Shown here piece by piece: positions 27,026 through 36,374 of a DNA stretch of 64,000 nt; the stretch's first letter is position 1; each line of letters opens with the position of its first letter. The position numbers were made by a program, and so were the translations under genes. The stretch spans positions 390,005 to 454,004 of the forward strand of contig NZ_FONH01000003.1 of NCBI RefSeq assembly GCF_900112865.1, given 5' to 3'. The DNA is from Dyella marensis. Its GTDB lineage: Bacteria > Pseudomonadota > Gammaproteobacteria > Xanthomonadales > Rhodanobacteraceae. The notes below the pieces were generated by a model, which ran no database searches, was not told the origin of the DNA, and saw only the letters and a list, made by a program, of their open reading frames with translations.

Positions 27026-27101
27026 TGGCGCTCCCTACGAGGTTCGAACTCGTGTTCCCGCCTTGAGAGGGCGGTGTCCTAGGCCACTAGACGAAGGGAG
27101 C
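27026..27101 (-). tRNA. gltX-tRNA: tRNA-Glu (anticodon CTC)
   Basis: A 76-base tRNA read on the minus strand. Acceptor GCTCCCT pairs with AGGGAGC, followed by GCCA. The anticodon stem CCGCC/GGCGG encloses CTCTCAA, giving CTC (glutamate GAG). The T arm contains GTTCGAA. CCA is encoded. Confidence 0.95.
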
Positions 27102-27121
27102 GAAAAGCACCGGAGCGCGCT

Positions 27122-27149
27122 AGTATAGCGAAATTGTTGCGGCCGGCAA
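27122..27149 (-). promoter_or_regulatory. Sigma-70 promoter of tRNA-Glu
   Basis: On the minus strand TTGCCG (27149-27144) and TATACT (27127-27122) are 16 bases apart, with the tRNA starting 20 bases after the -10. Confidence 0.75.
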
Positions 27150-27171
27150 TGCCCTCCGTGACAGCTGTCGC

Positions 27172-28644
27172 ATGCCCGAAGCCTTGCTGGCGCAGCCCCG
27201 GGTTCATCCCGGCTCGACCTCGGCGAAGGCCATGCGGCAACCCTTTCGCTGCAAGGATTCAAACCGCTTGAACTTGAAAGCAAGGAACGAGGCCACGCCG
27301 TCGCTGCGCATCATTCCGCGCGAGCAGCACGTGATATCGCGCAAGAACATCAGCAAGGCCGCGCTGCGCGTGCTGTACCGCCTCCACGAAGCCGGCTACG
27401 ACGCCTTCCTGGTCGGGGGCGCCGTGCGCGACCTCCTGCTCGGCGGCCATCCCAAGGACTTCGACGTGGCCACCAATGCCACGCCGGAGGACGTCAAGAA
27501 GCTGTTCCGCAACTGCCGCCTGATCGGCCGCCGCTTCCGCCTGGCCCACGTGGTGTACGGGCCGGAGATCATCGAAGTGGCCACCTTCCGCGGCACTGGC
27601 GAGGACGACGGCAGCGAGGGTGGCGGCGACCGCCACATCGTCGACGGCCGCATCGTGCGCGACAACGTGTGGGGCAGCATCGAAGAGGACGCGCTGCGCC
27701 GCGACTTCCGCGTCAACGCGCTGTACTACGACATCAGCGACTTCTCCGTGCGCGACTACGTCGGCGGCATGCAGGACGTGGAGAACCGCGTGCTGCACCT
27801 GATCGGCGACCCGGTCACGCGCTATCGCGAAGACCCGGTGCGCATGCTGCGCGCGGTGCGCCTGGCGGCCAAGCTCAACTTCCGCATCGACGGCGCGGCG
27901 TTCGCGCCGTTCGAGGAACTGGGTCCGCTGCTGCTGGATGCCTCGCCGGCGCGCCTGTTCGACGAATCGCTCAAGCTGTTCCTGAGCGGGCATGGCCTGA
28001 AGAGCTTCCGCATGCTGGAGCAGAGCGGCTTGCTCAAGTTCATGTTCCCGGCCACCGCGCGTTCGCTCAAGCGCGGCGACGAAGCGCTGCGCCAGCTGAT
28101 CGAGGAAGGCCTCGGCAGCACCGATGCGCGCGTGGCCGAAGGCAAGTCGGTGACTCCCGCGTTCCTGTTCGCGGTACTGCTGTGGGGCGAGGTGCGCGAC
28201 CTGGCCCATGCCTGGATCGTCAAGGGCGTGGAGAGCGGGCAGGCCTGGGGGCGCGCGGTGGCGCACGTGGTGTCCGAGCAGTGCCAGCGCGTGGCGATCC
28301 CGCGCCGCTTCACCATCACCATGGAAGAGATCTGGGCGCTGCAGCCGCGCTTCGAGCAGGTGCAGCGCAAGCGCGTGTTCCGCCTGATGGCGCATCCGCG
28401 CTTCCGCGCCGCCTTCGACTTCCTGCTGCTGCGCGCCACCGAATCGCCGGCCGTGCGCGAGCTGGGCCAGTGGTGGCTGCATGCCCAGCAGCTGCCGCAC
28501 GAGACCCTGGCCGCCGCGCTGTCCGGCAGCGGCGGCGATATACCGTCCGCCGGCGGCCCCGACCCCGCTCCGGCGAGCAAGCCGCGCAAGCGCCGCCGCC
28601 GCAAGCCGGGCGGCAAGTCCGGCGGCAAGTCAGGAGCGGCGTGA
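27172..28644 (+). CDS. pcnB: Poly(A) polymerase I / tRNA nucleotidyltransferase family
   Basis: A class II nucleotidyltransferase of about 455-490 residues that polyadenylates RNA and so promotes decay. Catalytic landmarks: FLVGGAVRDLL and the acidic KDFDVATNATPEDVKKLF, then RREDFRVNALYYD-like EDALRRDFRVNALYYD and RYREDPVRMLRAVRLAAKL. The tail is strongly basic (KPRKRRRRKPGGK). The true start may be the TTG at 27268, which has AAGGA upstream, rather than ATG 27172 or 27232; the core begins after it. Its stop overlaps folK. Confidence 0.93.
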   Translation: MPEALLAQPRVHPGSTSAKAMRQPFRCKDSNRLNLKARNEATPSLRIIPREQHVISRKNISKAALRVLYRLHEAGYDAFLVGGAVRDLLLGGHPKDFDVATNATPEDVKKLFRNCRLIGRRFRLAHVVYGPEIIEVATFRGTGEDDGSEGGGDRHIVDGRIVRDNVWGSIEEDALRRDFRVNALYYDISDFSVRDYVGGMQDVENRVLHLIGDPVTRYREDPVRMLRAVRLAAKLNFRIDGAAFAPFEELGPLLLDASPARLFDESLKLFLSGHGLKSFRMLEQSGLLKFMFPATARSLKRGDEALRQLIEEGLGSTDARVAEGKSVTPAFLFAVLLWGEVRDLAHAWIVKGVESGQAWGRAVAHVVSEQCQRVAIPRRFTITMEEIWALQPRFEQVQRKRVFRLMAHPRFRAAFDFLLLRATESPAVRELGQWWLHAQQLPHETLAAALSGSGGDIPSAGGPDPAPASKPRKRRRRKPGGKSGGKSGAA

Positions 28645-29123
28645 CCGTCGCCTACGTGGCGCTGGGCAGCAACCTGGGCGATTCCCGGCGCTACCTCGGC
28701 GAAGCCATCGAGGCGATGGCGCGCCTGCCCTCGACCCGGGTGACGGCGCGCTCGCGCCTGTACCGCACGCCGCCGTGGGGCATGCTGGAGCAGCCGCCGT
28801 TCCTCAATGCCGCCGTCCGGCTGGATACCGGCCTGGCCGCCGGCGAACTGCTCGACGCCCTGCTCGCCATCGAGCGCGCCGCCGGCCGCACCCGCGAGGG
28901 CGAGCGCTGGGGACCGCGCACGCTGGACCTCGACCTGCTGCACATGGAAGGGGTGCGCATGGCCGACGCGCGCCTGACCCTGCCGCATCCGCGCATCGGC
29001 GAGCGCGCCTTCGTGCTGCTGCCGCTGGCGGATCTGGCGCCGGAGCTGGACCTGCCCGGCCAGGGCAAGGTCGCCGAACTGCTCGCCGCGCTCGATCACA
29101 GCGGCTGCGAAGCGCTGCCTTGA
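28641..29123 (+). CDS. folK: 2-amino-4-hydroxy-6-hydroxymethyldihydropteridine pyrophosphokinase
   Basis: A 160-residue HPPK that transfers pyrophosphate from ATP to the pterin in folate synthesis. YVALGSNLGD at the start, PPFLNAAV, and the signature RWGPRTLDLDLL followed by LPHPRIGERAFVLLPL are all present. GTG start at 28641 overlaps the pcnB stop (GTGA), with CAGGAG upstream, implying coupling. The pcnB-folK-panB order is shared with many gammaproteobacteria. Confidence 0.96.
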   Translation: MTVAYVALGSNLGDSRRYLGEAIEAMARLPSTRVTARSRLYRTPPWGMLEQPPFLNAAVRLDTGLAAGELLDALLAIERAAGRTREGERWGPRTLDLDLLHMEGVRMADARLTLPHPRIGERAFVLLPLADLAPELDLPGQGKVAELLAALDHSGCEALP

Positions 29124-29149
29124 GCCTTTTGTGCAATGCGGCGGATAAT
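29120..29149 (+). promoter_or_regulatory. Promoter upstream of panB
   Basis: TTGAGC (29120-29125) and GATAAT (29144-29149) are 18 bases apart, overlapping the folK stop. It places transcription start near 29157, which excludes an ATG at 29136 as the panB start. Confidence 0.65.
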
Positions 29150-29189
29150 CGCCGTCTCCCGTTCCGACGACGCTGCTGAAGGCATCCCC

Positions 29190-30020
29190 GTGTACGTCCA
29201 GAATGCCAGTGCCCCCGCCCGCAAGCCCGTGACCGTGCCCGGCCTGCGGGCGATGAAGGGGGAGGGGCGGCGCATCGTCGTGCTCACCGCCTATGACTAC
29301 AGCTTTGCCTGGCAGCTGGAAACGGCCGGCGTCGATGTCGCCCTGGTCGGCGACTCGCTCGGCATGGTGGTGCAAGGGCATGCCAGCACCTTGCCGGTGA
29401 CGCTGGATCACATGGTCTACCACACCGCCGCGGTGGCCCGCGGCCTGTCCGCCACCCTGCTGGTGAGCGACCTGCCGTTCATGAGCGACCGCGATGTGCC
29501 GCACATGCTCGACGCCGGCGCGCGCCTGGTGGGCGAGGGCGGTGCGGCGATGGTGAAGATCGAAGGCGCGGCGCCGCACATCCTCGACGGCATCCACGCG
29601 CTGGCCAGTCGCGCGATCCCGGTCTGCGCGCACCTGGGCCTCACCCCGCAGTCGGTGCACAAGTTCGGCGGCTTCCGCATCCAGGGCCGCGAACAGGAAG
29701 CCGCCGACCGCGTGGTGGCCGAGGCCAAGGCAGTGGAACAGGCCGGCGCCGACCTGCTGGTGCTGGAAGGCGTGCCCACCGCGCTGGGCGAGCGGGTGAC
29801 CCGGGCCGTGGGCATCCCGGTGATCGGCATCGGCGCCGGCCCGCATTGCGACGGCCAGGTGCTGGTGCTGCAGGACATGCTGGGCATCACCCCGGGCAAG
29901 CGGCCCAAGTTCAGCAAGGATTTCCTGGCCGGACGCGATTCTGTGGCGGCTGCGCTGGCCGCTTATGCCGACGACGTGCGCAGCGGCGCTTTTCCAGCCC
30001 CCGAACACTGTTTCAGCTGA
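29190..30020 (+). CDS. panB: 3-methyl-2-oxobutanoate hydroxymethyltransferase
   Basis: A 276-residue PanB making ketopantoate for pantothenate and CoA. Landmarks: VVLTAYDYSFAWQLE, VGDSLGMVVQGH with metal-binding aspartate, AMVKIEGA, PVCAHLGLTPQSVHKFGGF and IPVIGIGAGPHCDGQVLV. I place the start at GTG 29190 (AAGG about 7 bases upstream) because a promoter -10 lies at 29144-29149, downstream of the only earlier ATG. It precedes panC by 11 bases. Confidence 0.95.
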   Translation: MYVQNASAPARKPVTVPGLRAMKGEGRRIVVLTAYDYSFAWQLETAGVDVALVGDSLGMVVQGHASTLPVTLDHMVYHTAAVARGLSATLLVSDLPFMSDRDVPHMLDAGARLVGEGGAAMVKIEGAAPHILDGIHALASRAIPVCAHLGLTPQSVHKFGGFRIQGREQEAADRVVAEAKAVEQAGADLLVLEGVPTALGERVTRAVGIPVIGIGAGPHCDGQVLVLQDMLGITPGKRPKFSKDFLAGRDSVAAALAAYADDVRSGAFPAPEHCFS

Positions 30021-30031
30021 GACCCACCTCC

Positions 30032-30877
30032 ATGCAGACTGTGCAAGACGCCGCGGCCCTGCGCGCCGTGATCCGCGGCTGGCGCTCCCAGGGCCAGACC
30101 GTGGGTTTCGTGCCGACCATGGGCAACCTTCACGCCGGCCATCACTCGCTGATCAAGCTGGCCCGTGCGCGCACCGACCGCGTGGTGGCGAGCGTGTTCG
30201 TCAATCCCACCCAGTTCGGCCCGAACGAGGATTTCGACCGCTATCCGCGCACCCTGGTGCAGGACCAGGCGGGGCTGGCCGACCAGCAGTGCGACCTGGT
30301 GTTCGCGCCGGATGTGGCGACGATGTATCCGTTCGGCCCGGCCGGCAGCGTGAGCCTGCACGTGCCGGAGGTGACCGACACCCTGGAAGGCGCGCACCGC
30401 CCCGGCCACTTCGACGGCGTCGCCACCGTGGTGTGCAAGCTGTTCAACCTGGTGCAGCCGGACGTGGCCGTGTTCGGCCAGAAGGACTACCAGCAGCTGA
30501 AGGTGATCGAGCGCATGGTGCGCGACCTGGCCCTGCCGGTGAAGGTGATGGGCGCGCCCACCCTGCGTGCCGACGACGGCCTGGCGCTCAGTTCCCGCAA
30601 CCAGTACCTGTCGCCCGCCGAGCGCGAGCTGGCGCCGCAGATCTATGCCACCCTGCAGCAGATGCGCGAGCTGGTCGGCAAGGGCCACGCCGTCAAGGTG
30701 GTGGAGCAGGCCGCGGCCTCCAAGCTGGCCCGCACCGGTTTCGAGCCGGACTACGCCGTGATCCGCCGCGCTGAGGACCTGTCCGAGCCGGCCGAGGGCG
30801 AGCGCGAGGGCCTGGTGGCGCTGATCGCCGCCCGCCTGGGCAGCACCCGCCTGATCGACAACTTGCCCTTCGATTGA
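30032..30877 (+). CDS. panC: Pantothenate synthetase
   Basis: A 281-residue PanC that ligates pantoate and beta-alanine using ATP. Motifs: VPTMGNLHAGHHSL (HIGH-like), SVFVNPTQFGPNEDFDRYPR, VFGQKDYQQLKVI and SSRNQYLS (KMSKS-like). It is directly downstream of panB. Confidence 0.97.
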   Translation: MQTVQDAAALRAVIRGWRSQGQTVGFVPTMGNLHAGHHSLIKLARARTDRVVASVFVNPTQFGPNEDFDRYPRTLVQDQAGLADQQCDLVFAPDVATMYPFGPAGSVSLHVPEVTDTLEGAHRPGHFDGVATVVCKLFNLVQPDVAVFGQKDYQQLKVIERMVRDLALPVKVMGAPTLRADDGLALSSRNQYLSPAERELAPQIYATLQQMRELVGKGHAVKVVEQAAASKLARTGFEPDYAVIRRAEDLSEPAEGEREGLVALIAARLGSTRLIDNLPFD

Positions 30878-30908
30878 CCGTCCCCATCTAGCGCGACATC
30901 CGGCCTCG

Positions 30909-30938
30909 TTGCGGCCGGATAGTCCGCGATCCGATAAT
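30909..30938 (+). promoter_or_regulatory. Promoter upstream of panD
   Basis: TTGCGG (30909-30914) and GATAAT (30933-30938) are 18 bases apart. The -35 lies inside a small hairpin (atccggcc/ggccggat). The next gene, panD, starts 39 bases after the -10. Confidence 0.55.
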
Positions 30939-30976
30939 TGCCCGCTACGCAGCCCTTTTTTGCTGGAAGTCATGCC

Positions 30977-31363
30977 ATGAACCTGAACATGCTCAAGGCC
31001 AAGATCCACCGCGCGACGGTGACGCACGCCGAGCTGCACTACGAGGGCTCGATCGCGATCGACGGCGCGCTGCTCGATGCCTCCGGCATCCGCGAGTACG
31101 AGCAGATCCACGCGTGGAACATCAACAACGGCAAGCGCTTCGTCACCTATGCGCTGCGCGCGGAAGAAGGCTCCGGCATCATCTCGGTCAACGGCAGTGC
31201 GGCCCATCGCGCCCAGCCCGGCGACCTGGTGATCATCGCCGCGTTCGCCCAGCTGTCCGAGGCGGAGCTGGAGCAGTTCCAGCCGACCCTGGTCTACGTG
31301 GATGCCGACAATCACATCTCGCACACCAACCGCTCCATCCCCAAGCAGATGGCCGCGGCCTGA
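30977..31363 (+). CDS. panD: Aspartate 1-decarboxylase (pyruvoyl-dependent)
   Basis: A 128-residue PanD that makes beta-alanine from aspartate. The self-cleavage site is the G-S bond in HYEGSIAID at about residue 24-25, which yields the pyruvoyl group. [15 protein letters not shown] and [16 protein letters not shown] are typical. Start ATG 30977 aligns with E. coli PanD. It completes a panBCD set for pantothenate synthesis. Confidence 0.97.
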   Translation: MNLNMLKAKIHRATVTHAELHYEGSIAIDGALLDASGIREYEQIHAWNINNGKRFVTYALRAEEGSGIISVNGSAAHRAQPGDLVIIAAFAQLSEAELEQFQPTLVYVDADNHISHTNRSIPKQMAAA

Positions 31364-31469
31364 AGCGAAGCCGCCGGAAAAAGGCGGCGATCTGGCGCGT
31401 GGCGCGCTACTCAGGCGCCACGTGTTGGCTCTAAGATCGGGGTTCCCATTCCCCGCCAAGTACGAGCCC

Positions 31470-33107
31470 ATGTCGCAGCAGCGCAGTCCGTCCTTCCTGG
31501 CAGCACACGTCGAACGTCTTTCGCGCACCCATCTGCGCGACCTGCTGCAGGACCAGGAGCGCGGCCAGCGCCTGCGCCATCGCGTCGGCCCGCTGCTGCT
31601 GGACCTCAGCCGGCAGAAGCTCGACCACGAAGCCTTGCAGGCGCTGGGCGAGCACGTCGAAGCCAGCGGCTGGCAGCGCGCCCGCGACGCCATGTTCGCA
31701 GGCGAGCCGATCAACACTTCCGAAGACCGCGCCGTGCTGCACACCGCGCTGCGCGGCGGCGCCTCGCACCTGCCGCCGATGGCGCCGCGCGAGGCGCGCC
31801 TGGAGATCGAGCGCACCCTGCAGCGGATCGAGGAACTGGTCCGCGCGATCGAGCGCGGCGACGCGGCCAGCATGGGCCTGCCATCCAAGATCACCGACGT
31901 CGTGAACATCGGCATCGGCGGTTCCGACCTCGGTCCGCGCCTGGCCGTGCGCGCGCTGTCGCCGTTCCATGTGCCGGAGCTGCGCAGCCATTTCCTCACC
32001 AATGTCGACGGCCAGGCCGCTTACGAGCTGATGCGCCAGCTCGATCCGCGCCGCACCCTGGTGATCGTGGTCTCCAAGACCTTCACCACCCAGGAAACCC
32101 TGCTCAACGGCAACGTGCTGCGCGACTGGATCCTGCGCTCCTACGACGGCGATGCGCGCGCCACCTCGAAGCATTTTCTCGCGGTCAGCGCCAACACCGC
32201 CGAGGCCGAGCGCTGGGGCGTGGCCACCTCGAACATCTATCCGATGTGGGACTTCGTCGGCGGCCGTTTCTCGCTGTGGTCGGCGGTGGGCCTGTCGCTG
32301 GCGCTGGCCATCGGCATGGAGCATTTCCGCGCGCTGCTGGCCGGCGCGGCGCAGGTCGACGATCACTTCCGCAGCAAGCCCTGGCAGCAAAACCTGCCGG
32401 TGCTGCTGAGCCTGGTCGAATACTGGAACCGCAATGCGCTGGGCCGCAGCAGCCGCGCGGTGGTGCCCTATGCCGACCTGATGGGCGACCTCACCTCGTA
32501 CCTGCAGCAGCTGGAGATGGAAAGCCTGGGCAAGCAGGTCACGCCGCAGGGCGAGCCGGTGGCGCAGGCCACCTCGCCAGTGGTGTGGGGCAGCGTCGGC
32601 ACCAATGCGCAGCATGCGTATTTCCAGTCGCTGCACCAGGGCACCGATACGGTGCCGCTCGAATTCATCGGCGTGGTGCGTCCCGCGCATCCGCTGCGCG
32701 CCAACCACGACGCGCTGCTGTCCAACCTGCTGGCGCAGGCCGCCGCGCTGGCGCTGGGCAAGACCTTCGAAGAAGCCCTGGCCGAGGCGAAGAGCGGCGA
32801 CGAGCAGGCGCGCCGCGTGCTGGCCGCGCAGCGCACCTTCCCAGGCGACCGTCCGAGCACGGTGATCCTGCTCGACTCGCTCACGCCGGAAAGCCTGGGC
32901 GCGCTGATCGCGCTGTACGAGCACAAGGTGTTCATGCTCGGCCATCTGTGGAGCATCAACGCGTTCGACCAGTGGGGCGTGGAGCTGGGCAAGTCGATCG
33001 CCCGGCAGATCCTGCCGGCGCTGGAAGGCCAGACGGACGATCTCTCCTCGTTCGACACCGCCACGCGCGCCTTGCTCGACGAGATCGCCCAGCGCCGCGA
33101 AGGCTGA
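31470..33107 (+). CDS. pgi: Glucose-6-phosphate isomerase
   Basis: A 545-residue Pgi, interconverting glucose-6-P and fructose-6-P. Signatures: NIGIGGSDLGPRLAV, LTNVDGQ, VVSKTFTTQETL, FVGGRFSLWSAVGLSLAL, EFIGVVRPAHPLRANHD and LWSINAFDQWGVELGK. It follows panD by 106 bases, a gap that holds two small hairpins (gccgcc/ggcggc and gtggcgc/gcgccac), possible terminators of panD. Confidence 0.96.
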   Translation: MSQQRSPSFLAAHVERLSRTHLRDLLQDQERGQRLRHRVGPLLLDLSRQKLDHEALQALGEHVEASGWQRARDAMFAGEPINTSEDRAVLHTALRGGASHLPPMAPREARLEIERTLQRIEELVRAIERGDAASMGLPSKITDVVNIGIGGSDLGPRLAVRALSPFHVPELRSHFLTNVDGQAAYELMRQLDPRRTLVIVVSKTFTTQETLLNGNVLRDWILRSYDGDARATSKHFLAVSANTAEAERWGVATSNIYPMWDFVGGRFSLWSAVGLSLALAIGMEHFRALLAGAAQVDDHFRSKPWQQNLPVLLSLVEYWNRNALGRSSRAVVPYADLMGDLTSYLQQLEMESLGKQVTPQGEPVAQATSPVVWGSVGTNAQHAYFQSLHQGTDTVPLEFIGVVRPAHPLRANHDALLSNLLAQAAALALGKTFEEALAEAKSGDEQARRVLAAQRTFPGDRPSTVILLDSLTPESLGALIALYEHKVFMLGHLWSINAFDQWGVELGKSIARQILPALEGQTDDLSSFDTATRALLDEIAQRREG

Positions 33108-33112
33108 GCGCC

Positions 33113-34195
33113 TTACGTCGCCTGGTGCCGCGCCAGCGCCCAGGCGACGTGTTCGCGCACCACCTCCGACGGATGCGCCGCGCGCGAGCGCAGCGCGTCG
33201 ATCACTTCGCTCGAGTCCGGCGCATTGCCCAGCGCCACCGCGATATTGCGCAGCCAGCCCTCGTAGCCCGTGCGGCGGATCGCCATGCCTTCGGTGCGGC
33301 GCAGGAATTCCTCCTCGCTCCACGCGAACAGCTCCACCAGCCGCGCACCGTCCAGGCTGTGGCGCGGCGCGAAATCCGGTTCGGCCGCATCGCGCGCGAA
33401 CTTGTTCCACGGACAGATCAGTTGGCAGTCGTCGCAGCCGAAGATGCGGTTGCCCATCGGCGCGCGCAGTGCTTCCGGAATGCTGCCCTTGAGCTCGATG
33501 GTCAGGTAGGAAATGCAGCGCCGCGCATCCAGCCGGTATGGCGCCACGATGGCCTGGGTCGGGCAGATGTCGATGCAGCGGCGGCATGTTCCGCAATGCG
33601 CGGTGGCCGCTTCGTCGACCGGCAGCGGCAGGTCGGTGTAGAGCTCGCCGAGGAAGAAATAGGAACCGGCGCTGCGGTTGATCAGCACCGTGTGCTTGCC
33701 GATCCAGCCCAGGCCCGCATTGCGCCCCAGCGCCTTCTCCAGCACCGGCGCGGAATCCACGTAGGCGCGGTAGCCGAAATCGCCCACCTGGGCGTGGATG
33801 CGTTCGGCCAGCTTCTGCAGGCGGTTGCGCATCAGCTTGTGATAGTCGCGGCCCAGCGCGTAGCGCGCCACGTAGCCGGCGTCCGCGTCTTCCAGCACGG
33901 CCCAGGCGTTGCGCGTGCCGGGCGGGATGTAGTCCATGCGCACCGAGATCACGCGCAGCGTGCCGGGTTCCAGCTCGGCCGGACGGCTGCGCTTGGTGCC
34001 GTGGCGGGCCATGTAGTCCATCTCGCCGTGGTGGCCGTCGTCCAGCCAGCGTTGCAGGTGTTGCTCGTCCTCGCCCAGCTCGATGCCGGCGATGCCTGCG
34101 TCGGCGAAGCCGAGCTCGCGCGCCCAGCGCTTGATGTCGGCGGCGAGCGCGGCGTAGTCGTGGGCGAGGGCGGACGAAGAGGACATGACGGTCAT
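33113..34195 (-). CDS. queG: Epoxyqueuosine reductase QueG
   Basis: A 360-residue cobalamin and iron-sulfur enzyme performing the last step of queuosine synthesis on tRNA. Two 4Fe-4S ligand sets are visible: CGTCRRCIDICPTQAI (near 191-206) and CDDCQLICPWNKF (near 253-265). The C-terminus is HEAT-like (RNIAVALGNAPD, EHVAWALARH). Two in-frame starts (34195, 34186) are possible. It diverges from nnr, as in E. coli, with only 41 bases between the starts. Confidence 0.95.
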   Translation of the reverse strand: MTVMSSSSALAHDYAALAADIKRWARELGFADAGIAGIELGEDEQHLQRWLDDGHHGEMDYMARHGTKRSRPAELEPGTLRVISVRMDYIPPGTRNAWAVLEDADAGYVARYALGRDYHKLMRNRLQKLAERIHAQVGDFGYRAYVDSAPVLEKALGRNAGLGWIGKHTVLINRSAGSYFFLGELYTDLPLPVDEAATAHCGTCRRCIDICPTQAIVAPYRLDARRCISYLTIELKGSIPEALRAPMGNRIFGCDDCQLICPWNKFARDAAEPDFAPRHSLDGARLVELFAWSEEEFLRRTEGMAIRRTGYEGWLRNIAVALGNAPDSSEVIDALRSRAAHPSEVVREHVAWALARHQAT

Positions 34196-34223
34196 TGTAA
34201 GTCCGCCGGGTACGGCTCCCGCC

Positions 34224-34229
34224 TATAAT
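34224..34229 (+). promoter_or_regulatory. Consensus -10 (TATAAT) immediately before nnr
   Basis: A perfect TATAAT ends 7 bases before the nnr ATG at 34237. A transcript starting at the normal distance would have almost no leader. No convincing -35 at 16-18 bases was seen; TTGTAA at 34195-34200 is too far. Confidence 0.5.
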
Positions 34230-34236
34230 CCCGCGC

Positions 34237-35721
34237 ATGACGCCAAGCCCGCACCGCCACGAGCTCTATTCCGTCGACCAGGTGCGTGCGCTGGACCGTC
34301 GCGCCATCGACGCGCTGGGTATCCCCGGCATCGAACTCATGCGCCGCGCCGCGGCGGCCGCTTTCGCCTCGCTGCAGCGCCACTGGCCGCGCGCGCGGCG
34401 CATCGCGGTGTACTGCGGACCCGGCAACAACGGCGGCGACGGCTTCCTGCTCGGCGCGCTCGCCTTGCAAGCCGGCTATCAGGTGATGCTGTTCGCGCTT
34501 TCCGGCGAATCGCGCGGCGACGCCGCGACGGCGCGTGGCCGCTTCGAGGAAGCCGGCGGCCAGGTCCAGCCATGGAGCGCCGTGACCGGGCTGCCGGTGG
34601 CCGATGTGCATGTGGATGCGCTGTACGGTACCGGCCTGGCCCGTGCGCCGGAGCCCGCCGTGGCCGACCTGCTGTGGCGCCTGAACGCCGGTGGCGAGCC
34701 GATCCTCGCGCTGGACGTGCCCTCGGGCCTCAATGCCGATACCGGGCAGTGCCCGGGCGAGGCGATCAGCGCCGACGTCACCGTCAGCTTCATCGCGCAC
34801 AAGCGCGGCCTGCATACCGGCCAGGCGGCGGATCACGTGGGCGTGCTGGAACTGGACACGCTGGCCTTGCCGGACGAGCTCCGGGACGGCATCGTGCCCG
34901 ACGCCGAGGTGCTGCAGCCGGCGACGCTGCCGCCGCGCCCGCGCCACGCGCACAAGGGCAGCAATGGCCACGTGCTGGCGATCGGCGGCGATCTCGGCAC
35001 GGCCGGCGCGATCCGCCTGTGCGGCGAAGCGGCGCTGCGCGCCGGCGCGGGGCTGGTCAGCGTGGCGACGCGCGAGGCGAACCTGATCGCGCTCAACAGC
35101 GCCCGTCCGGAACTGATGGCGCACGGCGTCGACGGCCCGCAGGCCCTGCAGCCACTGCTGCAGCGCGCCGACGTGCTGGCGCTCGGACCGGGACTGGGGC
35201 AGGGCGCCTGGGGCCACGCGCTGTGGCTGACCGCGCTGGACATGGGCATGCCGATGGTGCTCGATGCCGACGGCCTCAATCTGCTGGCGCGCGAGCCGCG
35301 CACGTTCGAAGCGACGACGGTGATCACGCCGCATCCGGGCGAAGCCGCGCGGCTGCTGGAACGTTCGATCGCCGACATCGAGGCGAACCGCTACTCCGCT
35401 GTGCGCGCGCTGGCGCGGAAGTACAACGCCGTCGCGGTACTCAAGGGGGCCGGCAGCCTGATCGCCGATCCACACGGCCGCGTCGCCGTCTGCCCCTGGG
35501 GCAACCCCGGCATGGCGACGGGCGGCATGGGCGACCTGCTGACCGGGATCGTCGCGGCGCTGCTGGCGCAGGGCTGCGAGGGCTGGGCAGCGGCCTGCCT
35601 CGGCGTCGGCCTGCATGCGCGTGCGGGCGATGCGGCCGCCGCGGATGGCGGCGAGCGCGGCCTGCTGGCTACGGACCTGCTGGCGCCGCTGCGCTGGCTG
35701 CTCAACGAGCGCAACGCATGA
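34237..35721 (+). CDS. nnr: Bifunctional NAD(P)H-hydrate repair enzyme (epimerase + dehydratase)
   Basis: A 494-residue fusion. The N-terminal NnrE/YjeF epimerase domain (about 10-215) has GPGNNGGDGF near 62 and DALYGTGL. The C-terminal NnrD dehydratase (about 225-490) has GDLGTAGAIRL, the LGPGLGQG loop, VLDADGLNLLA, TPHPGEAARLL, VLKGAGSLI and GNPGMATGGMGDLLTGI. It repairs hydrated NADH and NADPH. No ribosome binding site is evident, consistent with a near-leaderless message. It heads the nnr-tsaE-amiC-mutL run. Confidence 0.96.
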   Translation: MTPSPHRHELYSVDQVRALDRRAIDALGIPGIELMRRAAAAAFASLQRHWPRARRIAVYCGPGNNGGDGFLLGALALQAGYQVMLFALSGESRGDAATARGRFEEAGGQVQPWSAVTGLPVADVHVDALYGTGLARAPEPAVADLLWRLNAGGEPILALDVPSGLNADTGQCPGEAISADVTVSFIAHKRGLHTGQAADHVGVLELDTLALPDELRDGIVPDAEVLQPATLPPRPRHAHKGSNGHVLAIGGDLGTAGAIRLCGEAALRAGAGLVSVATREANLIALNSARPELMAHGVDGPQALQPLLQRADVLALGPGLGQGAWGHALWLTALDMGMPMVLDADGLNLLAREPRTFEATTVITPHPGEAARLLERSIADIEANRYSAVRALARKYNAVAVLKGAGSLIADPHGRVAVCPWGNPGMATGGMGDLLTGIVAALLAQGCEGWAAACLGVGLHARAGDAAAADGGERGLLATDLLAPLRWLLNERNA

Positions 35722-36188
35722 ACACCACGTTGCAGCAGGACCTGCCCGACGAAAACGCGACCGCCGCCTTTGCCGCCGTCCTGGCGGGCGCAGTCGATGG
35801 TGGCGCAGTGATTTATCTGCACGGCGACCTGGGCGCCGGCAAGACCAGCTTCGCGCGGGCTTTCCTGCAAGCGCTGGGCGTGGGCGAACGGGTCAAGAGC
35901 CCGACCTACAGCCTGGTCGAGTCCTACCGGCTCGACGCCCGCACCGCTTGGCACCTGGATCTGTACCGCATCGCCGATCCGGGCGAGCTGGAGTGGCTGG
36001 GGCTGGACGCGCTGGCCGATCCCGCAGCCCTGGTGCTGGTGGAATGGCCCGAACGCGGCACCGGCGCACTGCCGGCGCCGGATCTGCTGATCGATCTGGC
36101 TTACGCCGGCACCGGCCGCAGGGCTCGGGCGGCGGCGCGCAGCCCGCGCGGCGAGCTCGTGCTGGCGCGCGTGCCGCTTTCCGGCTGA
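35718..36188 (+). CDS. tsaE: tRNA threonylcarbamoyladenosine biosynthesis ATPase TsaE
   Basis: A 156-residue P-loop protein of the t6A-forming TsaBDE complex. Walker A is GDLGAGKTSFAR near residues 36-47; SPTYSLVESY and HLDLYRI follow; VLVEWPERG is the Walker B-like end. Its ATG overlaps the nnr stop (ATGA). The order nnr-tsaE-ami-mutL matches E. coli. Confidence 0.95.
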   Translation: MNTTLQQDLPDENATAAFAAVLAGAVDGGAVIYLHGDLGAGKTSFARAFLQALGVGERVKSPTYSLVESYRLDARTAWHLDLYRIADPGELEWLGLDALADPAALVLVEWPERGTGALPAPDLLIDLAYAGTGRRARAAARSPRGELVLARVPLSG

Positions 36189-36374
36189 GTCGCCGCGCTA
36201 AGTATCGGTAGTTAATGAGATTTTGGGTTCCGTCCCAGCCCCGGACGAAACCCTTCCCCCAGCGCGGCTTGCGTCCGATACCTGGACCCAGCCTGACAAA
36301 ACCGCTGCAGGTTATGGATATTTCAGGGAAAAAGCACTTGCATTCAGGAAAGTGCTGAGCTTCAATGCGCGACC

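Noticed and set aside
31431..34238. Long minus-strand frame across pgi and queG
   Set aside because: It is a different frame from the real queG and runs antisense to pgi; no family motif is seen.
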